A DNA stretch of 64,000 bases from Orientallactaga sibirica (Eukaryota; Chordata; Mammalia; Rodentia; Dipodidae). Made by a program: the position numbers and the translations under genes. The first letter of the stretch is position 1. Every line of letters starts with the position of its first letter. The stretch is from assembly GCA_036365145.1 (NCBI GenBank), contig JAEOAD010000024.1:14956501-15020500 (forward strand). The letters are read 5' to 3'. The notes below the pieces were generated by a model, which was given only the letters and a program-made list of their open reading frames with translations, did no database searches and was not told the origin of the DNA. This document shows positions 44,729 through 55,769 of the stretch, in pieces.

Positions 44729-44970
44729 GTGCTGGAGAGATGGCTTAGTGGTTAAGTGCTTGCCTGTGAAGCCTAAGGACCCCAGTTTGAGGTTAGATTC
44801 CCCAGGACCGGCGTAAGCCAGGTGCACAAAATGGCGCATGCATCTGGAGTTCATTTGCAGTGGCTGGAGGCACTGGTGTGCCCATTCTCTCTCATCTATC
44901 TGCCTCTTTTTCACTCTGTCTGTCACTCTCAAATAAAAATAAATAAATAAACAACAAAAAAGATTTTAAA
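44729..44970 (+). mobile_element. DIP-like SINE, type A
   Basis: Head GTGCTGGAGAGATGGCTTAG. An 8-base duplication near the B-box gives TTTGAGGTTAGATTCCCC. The tail has AAATAAATAAATAAAC. ATATTTTTGTTAGGTT flanks both sides (44711 and about 44972). Confidence 0.94.
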
Positions 44971-44989
44971 ATATATTTTTGTTAGGTTA

Positions 44990-45875
44990 AGGGTTTTTAC
45001 CATCTCCCCATACTCTTCCCTAATACAGTGGTCTTCACTGTGAAAACCGCAGGATCATGCAGATACTGAACAATTTCTGTCCTTCATTCAAGACATGCTC
45101 ACAGCTCATTAAATCTCCTGCCATCCCCTCCACCACAGGTGGTCTCTTTGACAGCTGGATGATCTCTTCATACTACAGAAAACCAGATAACCGGCCCCTG
45201 GAGCTTCTCCCATCTCCATGACTTCTCTGATCCTATCTCCATTCTCTGCAACCATTACCATTACATATCTTTTGAAGATTCTACCACCCTATGAAAGGGT
45301 GTCTTCAAGCCTCCCCCTAACTTTAGCCTGTGCTTTCTTTCAGTGTTTCATGTCTCTGGAAGTTCAACTACAAGACTGTCAACTAATCACCTCAACAGGT
45401 AACTCCCACAAGAACACACAAATCGGGCAAATTTCTCACCTATACCATACCCTACATTTTTCCCACAGGGGTAACCAGGAATAATCCCACAGACACATAT
45501 GAACTGACTGTTTGTGGAGAACTGTGAGGGACATGGAGATTTAGCACCAAGATTGCACCCTCATAGCTCACCACCTAGTGTGGCTACAGTGCTATGCCAG
45601 CCACCCAAAGTCAGAGTCCTTCTTTTCACTCAGAAGGAAAATACTTTTCCCAGATTCTCATTCTAGTCAACTTTACCATATACCTCCAATTGCCAGAAAG
45701 TAGACTCCATCTTAGCATCTTTTACCTATGTATAAATCTTGGTGTTTATGGCTTCAAAAAAACCAAAATCATCAGATTTATATTGACCATCTTCCTCCAC
45801 CACCTGGTCAGCTTTAGGCCCTTCTTAGCAGTGCTTGGGTACTGATTATTTTTCTGCTTTGGCTGCTATTTCACC

Positions 45876-45877
<2 letters not shown>
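44990..45877. other. Unique pyrimidine-rich sequence
   Basis: About 890 bases, CT-rich on the plus strand, with frames of 83-88 codons that resemble nothing known. No repeat identified. Confidence 0.4.
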
Positions 45878-45942
<65 letters not shown>

Positions 45943-45965
45943 CCTCCCTCCCTCCCTCTCTCTCT
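45878..45965. repeat. CT microsatellite
   Basis: About 85 bases of CT with a short CCCT section. It is a long homopyrimidine tract outside any recognised SINE body. Confidence 0.95.
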
Positions 45966-46045
45966 AGGACAAATAGGGGAGCCTTTGTCTCCAAAGAACA
46001 AGTAAATCATAACCAGAATCAACAGTCTTTACAGATCACGACTGG

Positions 46046-46445
46046 AGGGCTGGGGAGAGTGCTCAGCTGTTAAAGAGTGTTTACTGCACAAGCATGAGGA
46101 CCTGAGATCACCCAATTTCCAGTTCCCTGCACCACATACATAGCTGTGAGTAGGCAAACACAGACCTACAAACCCCAATCCTGAAGGAACAGAGACCAGA
46201 GAATCGCTGGGGCATGCTAATAAAAAAATAAAATAAAATAAATTTAAAAAAAAAAAACAGCCAAAATGGCAGCTCTGAGTTCAGTGAGAGACTCTGTCTC
46301 AAGGAAAAAGGAAGATCAGAGAAAAGCAGACACCAGACATTCTCATCTGGTCTCTGCACACGTGCACACGGAGCATGGACATCTGCACGCGCACACACGT
46401 GTGCATGCGCACATACACACACACACACATACTCACAGCATACAT
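46046..46445 (+). mobile_element. B4-like composite SINE with altered middle
   Basis: Head GGGCTGGGGAGAGTGCTCAG and TGAGGACCTGAGATCACCC, then an unrelated A-rich middle at 46140-46258, then GTTCAGTGAGAGACTCTGTC and a CA-rich end. The middle looks like a later insertion or rearrangement. Confidence 0.6.
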
Positions 46446-46522
46446 AACCCATCATAGGCTACACCACCATACATATTTTAAACACACACACACATACACA
46501 CACACACACACTCACTCACTCA
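46410..46522. repeat. CA microsatellites
   Basis: Two CA blocks (about 46412-46428 and 46480-46511), separated by a CATAC-rich spacer, followed by CTCACTCACTCAC. Confidence 0.9.
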
Positions 46523-46894
46523 CCATTAGAGGTAGCTCTGTGACAGAGTGGATAGCACACTGGACTTCAAAACTTCAACGATTAGTACCACATTTGATGA
46601 CAAAAATAATTCACAGCTTTTCCTAAAGAAATTTAAAAAGACAAGAGATATTTGTTATAATTAGCCTAAATCAGCTCATGCTGAAGGGCTACTGAGTGTC
46701 ACCAAGCATAACTAGTGAATTATATCACATGAAAACAAGGTCCTCATTTGAATTATATCACATGAAAATGAAGTCATCACTCGCGGAAAACATGGTGAAC
46801 ACGATTATGCAACGCACAGTACACAGAAACTACAATAGTGCTTTAGAGCCAACAGTAAATCTGACAAAAGTCATTAAGGACAAAGGAAAACTAC

Positions 46895-47095
46895 GGGCTG
46901 GGATGATGGCTCGATCTGTAAAGTACTTGGCACACAAGTATGAGGGCCACAGTTTGGATCTCCAGTACCCATGTAAATGCCAGGTGGGTGTGGCAGCTGG
47001 CATTTAAGGGAGTCCCAGGACAAGCTGTGTAGCCGGGCTAACCGACTTAGAAACCTCTAGGTTCAAGTGAGAGACCTTGCCTCAGTAAATGTAAG
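46895..47095 (+). mobile_element. B4-like composite SINE
   Basis: GGGCTGGGATGATGGCTCGA, GTTTGGATCTCCAGTACCC, GGTGTGGCAGCTGGCATTT and GTGAGAGACCTTGCCTC follow B4. The CA tail is missing. Confidence 0.65.
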
Positions 47096-47099
47096 CTAG

Positions 47100-47166
47100 A
47101 CAAGCCAGGTGTCACACATGCCTATGATTCCAGTACTCGGGAGGCTGAGGTAGGAGGATCGCTGTG
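47100..47166 (+). mobile_element. B1 left-half fragment
   Basis: AGCCAGGTGTCACACATGCC to GAGGTAGGAGGATCGCTGTG. It breaks off at GTTC and continues directly as DIP-like SINE body. Confidence 0.85.
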
Positions 47167-47318
47167 TTCAACTCTCCTGGTCCCACGTAAGCCAGATGCA
47201 CATAGTGGCGCATGTGTCTGGAGTTTGTTTGCAGTGGACAGAGGACTTGACATGCCCATTCTCACTCTTTCTCTCTCTCCTCACCTTCTCTCCCTTTCCC
47301 TGTCTCTAATAAATAAAT

Positions 47319-47350
<32 letters not shown>

Positions 47351-47351
47351 A
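47167..47351 (+). mobile_element. DIP-like SINE, type A, head missing, inside B1
   Basis: Begins at TCTCCTGGTCCCACGTAAGC, so the promoter half is absent. The tail is an AAAT repeat at 47317-47350. It is fused at its left to a forward B1 fragment and at its right to a reverse B1 fragment. Confidence 0.88.
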
Positions 47352-47382
47352 GGTGTGTACCACCATGACTTGCCAAGATGTA
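47352..47382 (-). mobile_element. B1 left-end fragment, inverted
   Basis: AGGTGTGTACCACCATGACT is the reverse of a B1 start. It directly follows the AAAT tail of the DIP-like fragment. Confidence 0.6.
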
Positions 47383-47419
47383 AAAAAAAAAATAAATATG
47401 AATAAATAAAATAAAATGG

Positions 47420-48084
47420 GAGCTGTGGAGTGAAATATTTTCACTATTTCTCAGCTAATCCAGTGAACACAGCAGTGGCCAAATGACCCACTGGAGCCTC
47501 AGAGCATGTTCTTGTGGCCTTGGCGGACTCCAGAGGAATCCTTATTCCCTTTCTGAGCACAGTCCAATATGGCACAGCATTCTAACCACATTTATCTGAG
47601 GTTGTAAATAATGTCTACAGTTTTACCACAGCCACTTGGAGTAGCTCAGAAATGTACGTCACTTTGTAGTGTATAATTTACAAGAGTTTAGTATCGACAG
47701 TAGTATCTCAATGGGAAATACATCAGTCAGTCAGGTACATAGCCAGGCTGGGTGGTACTTTCCAGATGTCCTAAGTAATCCTTATGGTAACCTGGTGAAG
47801 AAAGGATGTCAGCCTCACAACACAAGAGAAGAAATAAAACTTGGATAGCCATCAAACGGCAGGGACGAAATCTGAAGTTGCTTGTCCTCTCATCCAACAG
47901 ACTCCTCATCCCGTGTCACCGCATAATTGGTGGGCTGTGAGCTACCACAATGCACTTTGCTGAGGCATGGAGCTAGGGGGACAGGTGTTACGAGGCAAAT
48001 AAATGGGTATACCGTCATCAACTCCAGCAGCAGCAGCATATTCCTCAGTGCCTAAGATTTCACAGTTTTCTGTTTTGTTTTGGT
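47420..48084. other. Unique sequence, nothing identified
   Basis: No repeat or exon recognised. Confidence 0.4.
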
Positions 48085-48155
48085 GGCGGTGCTGGGGACT
48101 CAGCCAGGGTTTTGTGTATATGACCTAGGCATTCTACCAGAACGACAGCCCCAAC
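48085..48155 (-). mobile_element. ID-like SINE fragment
   Basis: GCTGGGGACTCAGCCAGGGT...GACCTAGGCATTCTACCAG reads as the reverse of the ID or B4 head. It is short and diverged. Confidence 0.6.
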
Positions 48156-48668
48156 CCAACTGATGTTGCTGGTGTGTGCCAGGCAGTACGTATAGGAGTG
48201 ATCTGTGTGGAGTTATAGGTGGGGTGAATCTCAAGTGTGCTCCAGGGCCCTGCTGAGGAGCCCATGCTGTGGGCTGAGAGCCAGGTACAGATTTCGTCTG
48301 ACTTCTGCCCAGGCAGTATTTCTTCATGTGTGAACTAAAGTCTTTAAATGAAAGGGTAACAGAACTCTTCATCTGCAAGAGGGCTTTCCTTGGAGACACG
48401 ATGTCAGAATGGCCCCGCCCTTAACACACACATATGCTCCAGTACTTCTAGGGCCTCAATGGGTGCTGGAAAGTAACCCACTTTGATGTTTCTTTTTGTT
48501 TTATTTATTTATTTATTTATTTTTGAAGAGCAGAGTTCATCAGAGGCAAGTACATTTGCTAAAATCTTTGTCTTCATCTCTGGATGTTGGGTCACATCTG
48601 GCCTCCTACAGCCGTTGAGTTCAAATTCCAGCTTTCCTACTGTTCGGTGATATGACCATAGTCATAGT
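48156..48668. other. Unique sequence with a TTTA repeat
   Basis: A TTTA run lies at 48499-48524. No exon or SINE body is attached to it. Confidence 0.45.
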
Positions 48669-48681
48669 CCCTACAAAATTC

Positions 48682-48881
48682 TTTTTTTTTTTAATATTGT
48701 ATTTATTTATTTTCAATCAGAGAGGTGGGGAGAGAATGGACACACCAGGGTCTCCAGCCACCCCAGGTAAACTCCAGACGCATGTGCCAGACTGTGCTTT
48801 ATGTGGGGCCTGGGGAATTGAACCAGGGTCATTAGGCTTTGCAGACAAGTGCCTTAACTGTTGTGCCATCTCTCTAGCCCC
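48682..48881 (-). mobile_element. DIP-like SINE, type A
   Basis: Reverse copy ending CATCTCTCTAGCCCC. CTACAAAATTCTTTTT before it and CTACAGAATTCTTTTT after it form a 16-bp duplication with one mismatch. Confidence 0.92.
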
Positions 48882-48897
48882 TCTACAGAATTCTTTT

Positions 48898-49930
48898 TCC
48901 AAATCCAGACAAAATGGATATTGCCCACTTTCCAGTATGCTATTTGGACAATCTAAGAAATGAAATTGGTAGAAGGCATTTGATAAGGTACCTATTACTT
49001 TTCTTATTATGCTTAACTTTTCATTGACAATTTTCATGGATGACATAATGTGTTTTTGGTCACTGCCCCCTCTCATTACCTTCTTTCGTTCTCCTGCCTC
49101 CATGCACTGAATCATTTCTTCCTTCTAACTAGTCCCTCTTCTGTTTTGACAACATTTTGTTATTTTCCCTCCTCCGTATCCATGTCAAAATGTTGATACC
49201 TGCAATACTGTACGGGTCTTGTAAGGTAGTGTCAGATGCTGTGATGACGTGAGTGTAATGGCCACTTCGTGTTCAGTTCCTCCCATCCTCGGACTCTTAC
49301 GCTCTTTCAACCTGTCCTTCTGAAATGTTCCCTGAGCCACAGGGGGCCTCATGGAGATGTCTCATTTGGTGGTGTAACTATTAGTTTGCTTTGTGAAACA
49401 AAGAATTAAGCTACACTATGAACGTGAAGTACAAAAGAATATCAGAAGAAAAAAAAGTGACATAAACCACTGCTCATTTTAAGTTCTGCTAAATAAAAAA
49501 GGGAAATGGATTCCCCAAAATGAATCGGATTTCCAGGCAGCATAACTAACGTATCAGACTCACACAGAGGAGAGGCAAGAGCAGGGTGACTTGCACCCGT
49601 TCATAGTAACGTGATAAAACTAAATAAGATCATGCAGGGCTCTAATTCATTCTGAAATCTCATCATCCAGAATTCCTTCTGATGAATGTTTGTAACTTTA
49701 CTTCAACAAACGTAATCTATGCCAGAGTTAGTAAGACAGGTTTCCCTTAATGTCGACACTTTCCCATTCACTGCTGTATTAATGGCCATCATTCTTACCA
49801 TCTCTTGTTTCTTTTATTACAAAATCATACGTGGTTAGTATCACTACAAAACTTCACCCGAGTCACTGAATGAAATACTTGTGTTTTTCAACACCTTCAT
49901 CTCCCTTCCCTCTAAATCCATAGTCTATTT
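48898..49930. other. 1-kb unique stretch
   Basis: No recognised repeat. The 132-codon minus frame at 48717-49115 is half SINE and half this sequence, so not a gene. Confidence 0.4.
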
Positions 49931-50145
49931 TATTCTTTTTAATATTTTTATTTATTTATTTTCAAGAGAGGGAAAAGAGAGAGACTGAGAAGGGGTACGC
50001 TAGGGTCTCTTGCGACTGCAAATGAACTCCAGATGCATGAGCCACTTTGTGCATTTGGCTTTATACGGGTTCTAGGGAATTGAACCCAGGTTGTTATGCT
50101 TTACAGAAAAGCGCCCTTAGCTGCTGAGCCATCTCATCTCCCCAT
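49931..50145 (-). mobile_element. DIP-like SINE, type A
   Basis: Reverse copy ending CCATCTCATCTCCCC. CATAGTCTATTTTA and CATAGTCTGCTTTTA flank it as a decayed target-site duplication. Confidence 0.88.
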
Positions 50146-50178
50146 CCCCCATAGTCTGCTTTTAAGAAAACACATGTC

Positions 50179-50400
50179 AGGCTGGAGAGATGGTTTAGCA
50201 GTTAAGGCACTTGGCCTGCAAAGCCTAAGGACCCAGGTTTGATTCTGCAGTACCCATGTAACCCAGGTGCACAAGGTGGCACATGTGTCTGAATTTCATT
50301 TGCAGTGGCTAGAGGCCCTGGCATGCCAATTCTCAATCTCTCTGTCTGTGTCTCTCTTCTCTGGCTCTCTATGCTTACAAACAAACAAATACATATTTTA
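50179..50400 (+). mobile_element. DIP-like SINE, type A
   Basis: Forward copy CAGGCTGGAGAGATGGTTTA with tail CAAACAAACAAATACATATT. It forms an inverted pair with the reverse copy about 35 bases upstream. Confidence 0.92.
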
Positions 50401-51630
50401 AAAAAAAATTTTTAAGTACATCTTGGAATTTTTAAAAACTTGTCAAGAAGTCTGAGTCACAGCAGTATAAACTTGGATCACAGCACGAAGGCAGTACAAG
50501 GCCTGGAACGACTCATGGCTACTTCAGTAGCCATGTATTTAGTGAGCAGTTGAAAGGCATCTGGTCTAATCATGCTATTCTGTAAGGATGATGTACACAC
50601 CTAGTTTTGATAACCTCATCTAAAAAATAATTTAATGTAGCATTCATAATTTTATGCTTATTACATGTTGAGATAGTAGTTTGTACATACTGGGTTAAAT
50701 AAATTGTACTATTAAAATGAGTTTCGACTTTGTGTTTTCAGTGTTTTTAATATGGCCATTAGGGACTTTAAAATTATGCTAGCAGTTTGGCTTATAGTTT
50801 TTTATTGGACACTTCCTGTGAAGTCTCATGCACTGGAAATCTTCCTGGCCTCTTATTTTGTTTTATGTAGCCCTTAATGTCATGTCTGTTTTGTCCACTA
50901 AACTCTCAGAAGGCATGTTTTCTTGTTTAATCTAGCATTTAATGTATCTGGACATAAACGTATCACAACATGTATTGTTAATTTAGTCGTTGTCTGCCCC
51001 TTGGAGAGCTACAATTGTGCAGACTGTACTTGACGCTTCCTGCTACCTGACATTTATCTCACCAGATTATCAATCATTAGTTCTTTGAAAACTCTTGCAA
51101 AGTGATCTCAAAAAGTGTCGCATGAGTCTTCCAAAGCACAGTCATTCATGCACCGCCATGCCTGAAAGGAAGAAGAGTCAAGGGCTTTCCATAATCCTCA
51201 TCGCCTATTAAAACTAAATGAGTCTCACAGGGCCAGAAATAGAACGCAGCATCCACTCACGACTTCAATGTTAAGTCCCGAAGCATATCTGTATTTAAAT
51301 TGATAAAATAAAATGGAAGCAATTCTGTCGGCATCACACAGCCGCTCCAGCGCTGATGGGAAATGCAAAGGACCGAGCACATCATTAACCTGAATGCACC
51401 CCGGAGCACTGTGTCATGGTAGCCTGTGGAAACTCAGGCCCAACAGCCCTCATTTCTAAAGGTCACACCTACTGACGATAATATTTTCATACACTAGGTG
51501 AGAGTGTCTTGTTCAACTCTCTGGGCATGCTTCTGAGGAAACAAATTTGATGAACATAATTTGTAATTTTTATAACTTACAGAGGCGAGGGAAAAATTAT
51601 GGTACCCTTAAAGAATGTGAGTCCTTTGGC
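50401..51630. other. 1.2-kb SINE-free stretch
   Basis: 50990-51420 keeps many CpGs and contains ATTATCAATCATTA- and GGGAAATGCAAAGG-type words. This is the composition often seen in conserved enhancers. No exon is visible, and conservation cannot be tested here. Confidence 0.4.
50875..50955 (+). mobile_element. Possible LINE-2 3' end
   Basis: TCTGTTTTGTCCACTAAACT, CAGAAGGCATGTTTTCTTG and AGCATTTAATGTATCTGG recall the LINE-2 3' end. Very diverged and based on word order only. Confidence 0.35.
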
Positions 51631-51633
51631 AAT

Positions 51634-51779
51634 TTTAAATATTTTTATTTATTTATTTGAGAGAGAGAGAGGGCTTCCTGCCACCACAAACGAACTCCAG
51701 ATGCATCTGACTTTTTATTGTTTCTTTTTAAAATACTCTTATTTATCGATTGGAGGAGGGAGGAGAGAGAGAGAGGCAG

Positions 51780-51820
<41 letters not shown>

Positions 51821-51836
51821 ATGGTATGCCAGCAAT
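51634..51836 (-). mobile_element. Two adjoining 3' fragments of DIP-like SINEs
   Basis: The first (51634-51711) runs from the TTTATTTATTTG tail complement through AACGAACTCCAGATGCATCT. The second (about 51722-51836) has a TCTTATTTATCGATTGG start, a CA/GA run and GAATGGTATGCCAGC. Both stop before the head, so neither retains a promoter. Confidence 0.8.
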
Positions 51837-51839
51837 TTT

Positions 51840-52215
51840 AATGGACAATAAGACAACTCCAACTGGCAATACCTAAAATACAACCACATATTACAATTTT
51901 CTTTGACCATCTTTTTATTTCTCTCATGGAGTTAGATGTACACTGAATATTTTTAAGCTTTTGGCTTCTTCCAAGTAACCCTGGCCTGCTTGTGTGTGGT
52001 GCTGTGAGTCTCTGGTTCTCCCCTGCACCATCCCGACGTGACAAGTTACTCAGGGTAGTGTTCCAGAAAGTGCCTTACCTGTAACATTACACTGAGGACT
52101 GACCCTGGTAAGGAGCACACACATTAAAGCTTCTGTATCTGCAAAAGGCCTTTAAGTTCTGACAGTTGTCCTCAGCTTGGCATCAAAGCAGGAGAAGCCC
52201 TCACTTAAAAGTGTT
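51840..52215. other. Unique sequence, nothing identified
   Basis: No repeat family recognised. Confidence 0.4.
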
Positions 52216-52345
52216 TTCAAGCCTTTAATCCCAGCATAGGGGAGGCAGAGGTAGGAGGATTGCCATGAGTTCAAGACCAGCCTGAGACTACATAGTGAAT
52301 TCCAGGTCAGCCTGGGCTAGAGCAAGACCATACTTTGAAAATAAA
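52216..52345 (+). mobile_element. B1 SINE, 5' truncated, with AAATA tail
   Basis: Starts at CAAGCCTTTAATCCCAGC and ends GACCATACTTTGAAAATA. The tail is a long AAATA/AAAT repeat to about 52428. Confidence 0.92.
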
Positions 52346-52428
52346 TACAAAGTAAATTAAATAATTAAATAAATAAAATAAAATAAAATAAAATAAATAA
52401 ATAAAATAAAAAATAAATAAATAAAATC
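52346..52428. repeat. AAATA microsatellite
   Basis: Roughly 80 bases of AAATA and AAAT units extending the B1 tail. Confidence 0.93.
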
Positions 52429-52437
52429 AAAAGGCTT

Positions 52438-52658
52438 GGGCTGGAGAGATGCCTTAGAAATTAAGGCACTGGCCTGCAAGGCCAAAGATCCCAGGTTCTC
52501 CAGGACCCACATAAGCCAGATGCACAAGATGACACATGCATCTGGAGTTTGTTTGCAGTGGCTACAGGTCCTGGTGCGCTCATTCCCTGCCCACTCCCCC
52601 CCCCCCCGCCTATTTTTCTCTCTCTTTCTCAGTTAAATAAATGAAATATTTTTTAAAA
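52438..52658 (+). mobile_element. DIP-like SINE, type A, B-box partly deleted
   Basis: Head GGGCTGGAGAGATGCCTTAG. CCCAGGTTCTCCAGGACCCA lacks the CGATTCC part of the B-box. A C14-like run lies at 52596-52608. Confidence 0.9.
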
Positions 52659-52674
52659 GTGAAAGGTTTTTCAG

Positions 52675-52934
52675 ACAGGGGTAAAGGGCTTATTGTGCAA
52701 GAACAAGGACCAGAGTAGGGGTCCCCAGAGCCATGTAAAAGTGGGATGGGGAGGTGTATATCTAGGATTCCAGCCCTGAGAAAGAGGATCCCTAAGGCTC
52801 CCTGGCTATTTAGTTGAACCCAACTGGGGTGTTCTAGGTTCAGCAAGAGACTTGGTCTCAAAAAATAAAAGTGAAAGGTGATTCAACAGGGCACCTGACA
52901 CCCACCTCTGATATTTGAACACACATGTATGCAT

Positions 52935-52972
<38 letters not shown>

Positions 52973-52985
52973 AAACACACACATG
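52675..52985 (+). mobile_element. B4/RSINE-like composite SINE
   Basis: GTAAAGGGCTTATTGTGCAA, CCCAGAGCCATGTAAAAGTG, TAGGATTCCAGCCCTGAGAA, GGTTCAGCAAGAGACTTGG and a CA run at 52938-52968 follow B4/RSINE. Confidence 0.72.
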
Positions 52986-53282
52986 TAAAAGAAAAAATTG
53001 GATTTCCTAAGGCCCCAAGTTCAGGGCATCCTGGCATGCCAAGCCACGTTTGAAGTTCCCATAAAACTAACCCAATATCCTAGATCACACTCCGCCATCA
53101 TTCCCAATTACCTAAGGAAATCAGCACTCCACATATATGACCAGCCTATACAACCCCAGGTTAGATGTTCTGAGCCAATTGACTTAGGAACCCACAAATA
53201 TAAATACTTATATAAGGTGGGAAATTTAAACAAATGAATGCAGACAGCCAAAGAAGGTTGCAAGTGGTAAGAATGAATGGGG

Positions 53283-53508
53283 TTTTTATTATTATTATTA
53301 TTATTACTATTTTGTTTTGTTTTTGAATGAGAAAGAGTGAATTGGTGTGCCAGGGCCTTAGCCACTATAAATGAACTCTAGATATATGCACCACTTTGTG
53401 TGCATGCATTACCTTGTGCATCTGATTTATGAGGGTTCTAGGGAGTCAAACGTGGGTCATTAGGCTTTGAAGGCCAGCGCTTGAATTGCTAAGCCATCTC
53501 TCCAGCCC
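53283..53508 (-). mobile_element. DIP-like SINE, type A, with internal duplication
   Basis: Reverse copy with an ATT-repeat tail. CACTTTGTGTGCATGCATTA then CCTTGTGCATCTG shows a duplicated ~20-base body segment. It ends CATCTCTCCAGCCC. Confidence 0.88.
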
Positions 53509-53509
53509 A

Positions 53510-54852
53510 TGAGTATCCTTTTGAAGGCCAATGGCACACAACCCAACCTACACCTCCCATTAGCCATGTCCCAGCAAAATGAGGAATCTGGGCGTGATTA
53601 TGAAACTTCCTACTGTTTAAAAGTAATGCTGGATTAGTCTAGAAAGCCATATACGTTTACACATGAGCCAATTCATAAATTGTTTAATAAGATGATGGCT
53701 TTCAGATTCAAAATATCCACAGGGGCAGAGAAACTGCCAAGTACAGAGACCCACATATATATATATGGGTCCTTACAATGGCAAACCAGGAAGGACAAAA
53801 ATCCACTCACTACAGCAAGCTGCTGCTTCCTAGAGCTTCCATTTCCCCTGGAGAATGTTTTGAGTATTTATATTAAAACAAATAATATACTTTGAACAAA
53901 AACCCCAAAGCCCATGACTTCAGATAAAATAGAAGATTCAGAACAAATCCCCTGCTAAAAGCAAAATGCTTCCAATTACACAAATGGGAATACATTCCTT
54001 TTTCTAAGGAAGAGTGTAAAAGTAAAGTTATTGTGCAAAATTTGGAGGAGACAAGAACTTTAAAAAAAATCAGTTTCAGTAAAATAACTTTTCCAATGCT
54101 TCTTCACCATGTAAAGCTCTTGAAAGCTGTGGGCCATTTAGATTCCATTCAAGTATAACTGGTACTGTCAGAATGTTCTAGAAAGCTCTTAGTTCTCTAT
54201 TCCAGCAGCCAAGGCAGGCCATCCCAGTGGAGAAAGGACATCCTACCAACATGGAGGGAGAGCTGCCCAGTCCACATTTATAAACAGTTTTGTAGAGGAT
54301 TCTTCTGTTTGTTCACTTGTGATGAATAAAACATTAAAATAGCCATTTAGAATATAAAGCATGTTAGTTCCTGCAAAAGGTAAAGTTATTCTTGCTTGAG
54401 TTTAGGCCACTAAGGCTGTTATTTATAGAATAAAACCCATTATAACTACTCAAATATTGAACAAGAATAGTTTGTATTCAAAGATAAAGTTGCCACAGGG
54501 GACTATTGGTATAGGAAAGGTGGCTGGAGAGATAGGGGATGCATATTAAAATTTATATACTGAGCAAAGAAAATGTGGTTACCAGGTATGTTTAATATTC
54601 CAGCAGCAATGGCTGCAATTGTTAAAAGTTATATTTGCTGACATTTCAATTATAACCTTCTATTTTCAGAGCCTTCGGTTGAATCCAAAAATTTTCTACA
54701 GGCTCCAAAGTATGTTCTTTATAAGGTCTCAGCGTGCAAGTGATTTTCTTGCTAATGTTCAGCAAGTCTACATTTTCCAGAAAAAGCCCAATGTGAATTT
54801 GTATTCCACCACAGTACTACCAAATTCTGAGATGAGGATGGTAGGAGCTAGG

Positions 54853-54854
<2 letters not shown>
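53510..54854. other. 1.3-kb unique stretch
   Basis: AT-rich. A short DIP-head-like scrap (GGTGGCTGGAGAGATA) lies at about 54519. No exon recognised. Confidence 0.4.

Positions 54855-54855
<1 letters not shown>

Positions 54856-54886
<31 letters not shown>
54856..54886. repeat. Poly-T run
   Basis: About 31 T residues, possibly the complement of a poly-A tail, with no SINE body attached. Confidence 0.9.
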
Positions 54887-55065
54887 CTCTAAGTAAAGTG
54901 AAAAAACTGAGTTGTGTTGGCTAGATAAATAATAATTGGTGGAATTGAGTCAAACCTGATGAATTTCAGTTCAACATCAATGCTCATAACTTCAATAGTT
55001 AATTATCTTGTTATTACCATAACTATATTGAAGGATAAACATCCTTCAATATATAGTGAAGTGAC

Positions 55066-55164
<99 letters not shown>

Positions 55165-55179
55165 TATATATATGTATAT

Positions 55180-55234
<55 letters not shown>

Positions 55235-55283
55235 TATATACATATATACATATATGTGTGTATGTATATATATATATATATTA
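55066..55283. repeat. Compound TA/CA microsatellite
   Basis: About 215 bases of alternating TA and CA (and a little TG) blocks: a TA run of about 45 bases, then at least four CA blocks separated by TA blocks. Almost all of it alternates purine and pyrimidine and much is self-complementary. It yields several spurious Tyr/Ile/His/Val frames. Confidence 0.96.
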
Positions 55284-55327
55284 CAAAGTACCAGTATAAT
55301 ATATGGTGTATTACTTGCATATAATGT

Positions 55328-55544
55328 TTAAAAATATTTTATTTATTTATTGGAAAGAGAGAGAAAGAGACAGACAGTGAGAGAAAATGGGCATGCTCAG
55401 TGCTCAGGCCTCTAGCCACTGCCAACAAATTCCAGAGGCATGTGCCACCTTGTGCATCTGGCTTATGTGGGTACTAGGAAATCAAATGTGGGTCCTTATG
55501 CTTTGCAGGCAAGTGCCTTAACCACTAAGCCATCTCTCCAGCCC
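55328..55544 (-). mobile_element. DIP-like SINE, type A
   Basis: Complete reverse copy from ATTTTATTTATTTATTGG to CATCTCTCCAGCCC. An extra CTCAGTG lies in the body (CATGCTCAGTGCTCAGGC). Confidence 0.92.
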
Positions 55545-55572
55545 TGCATGTAACTCTAAAAAGGATGATAGA

Positions 55573-55741
55573 AGCCAGGCATAGTGGGACACCCACCTTT
55601 AATTTCAGCACTCAGGAGAAAGAGGTAGGAGGATCAATGTGAGCTCTAGGCAACCCTTACACTCAAGAGTGAATTCCAGGCCAGCCTGGGCTCAAGCAAG
55701 ACTCTACATCAAGAAACAAAACCAAAAAAAAAAAAAAAAAA
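55573..55741 (+). mobile_element. B1 SINE, diverged
   Basis: GAAGCCAGGCATAGTGGGAC to TCTACATCAAGAAAC with a poly-A tail. Confidence 0.88.
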
Positions 55742-55769
55742 CAATGATGCTATAAAAAATGTTACTTCT

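Noticed and set aside
48717..49115. 132-codon minus frame
   Set aside because: About half is a DIP-like SINE (peptide similar to other SINE frames such as CKPxDPGSIPQ); no splice context and no family resemblance.
54959..55324. 121-codon plus frame and several minus frames rich in Tyr, Ile, His and Val
   Set aside because: Translations of the TA/CA microsatellite.
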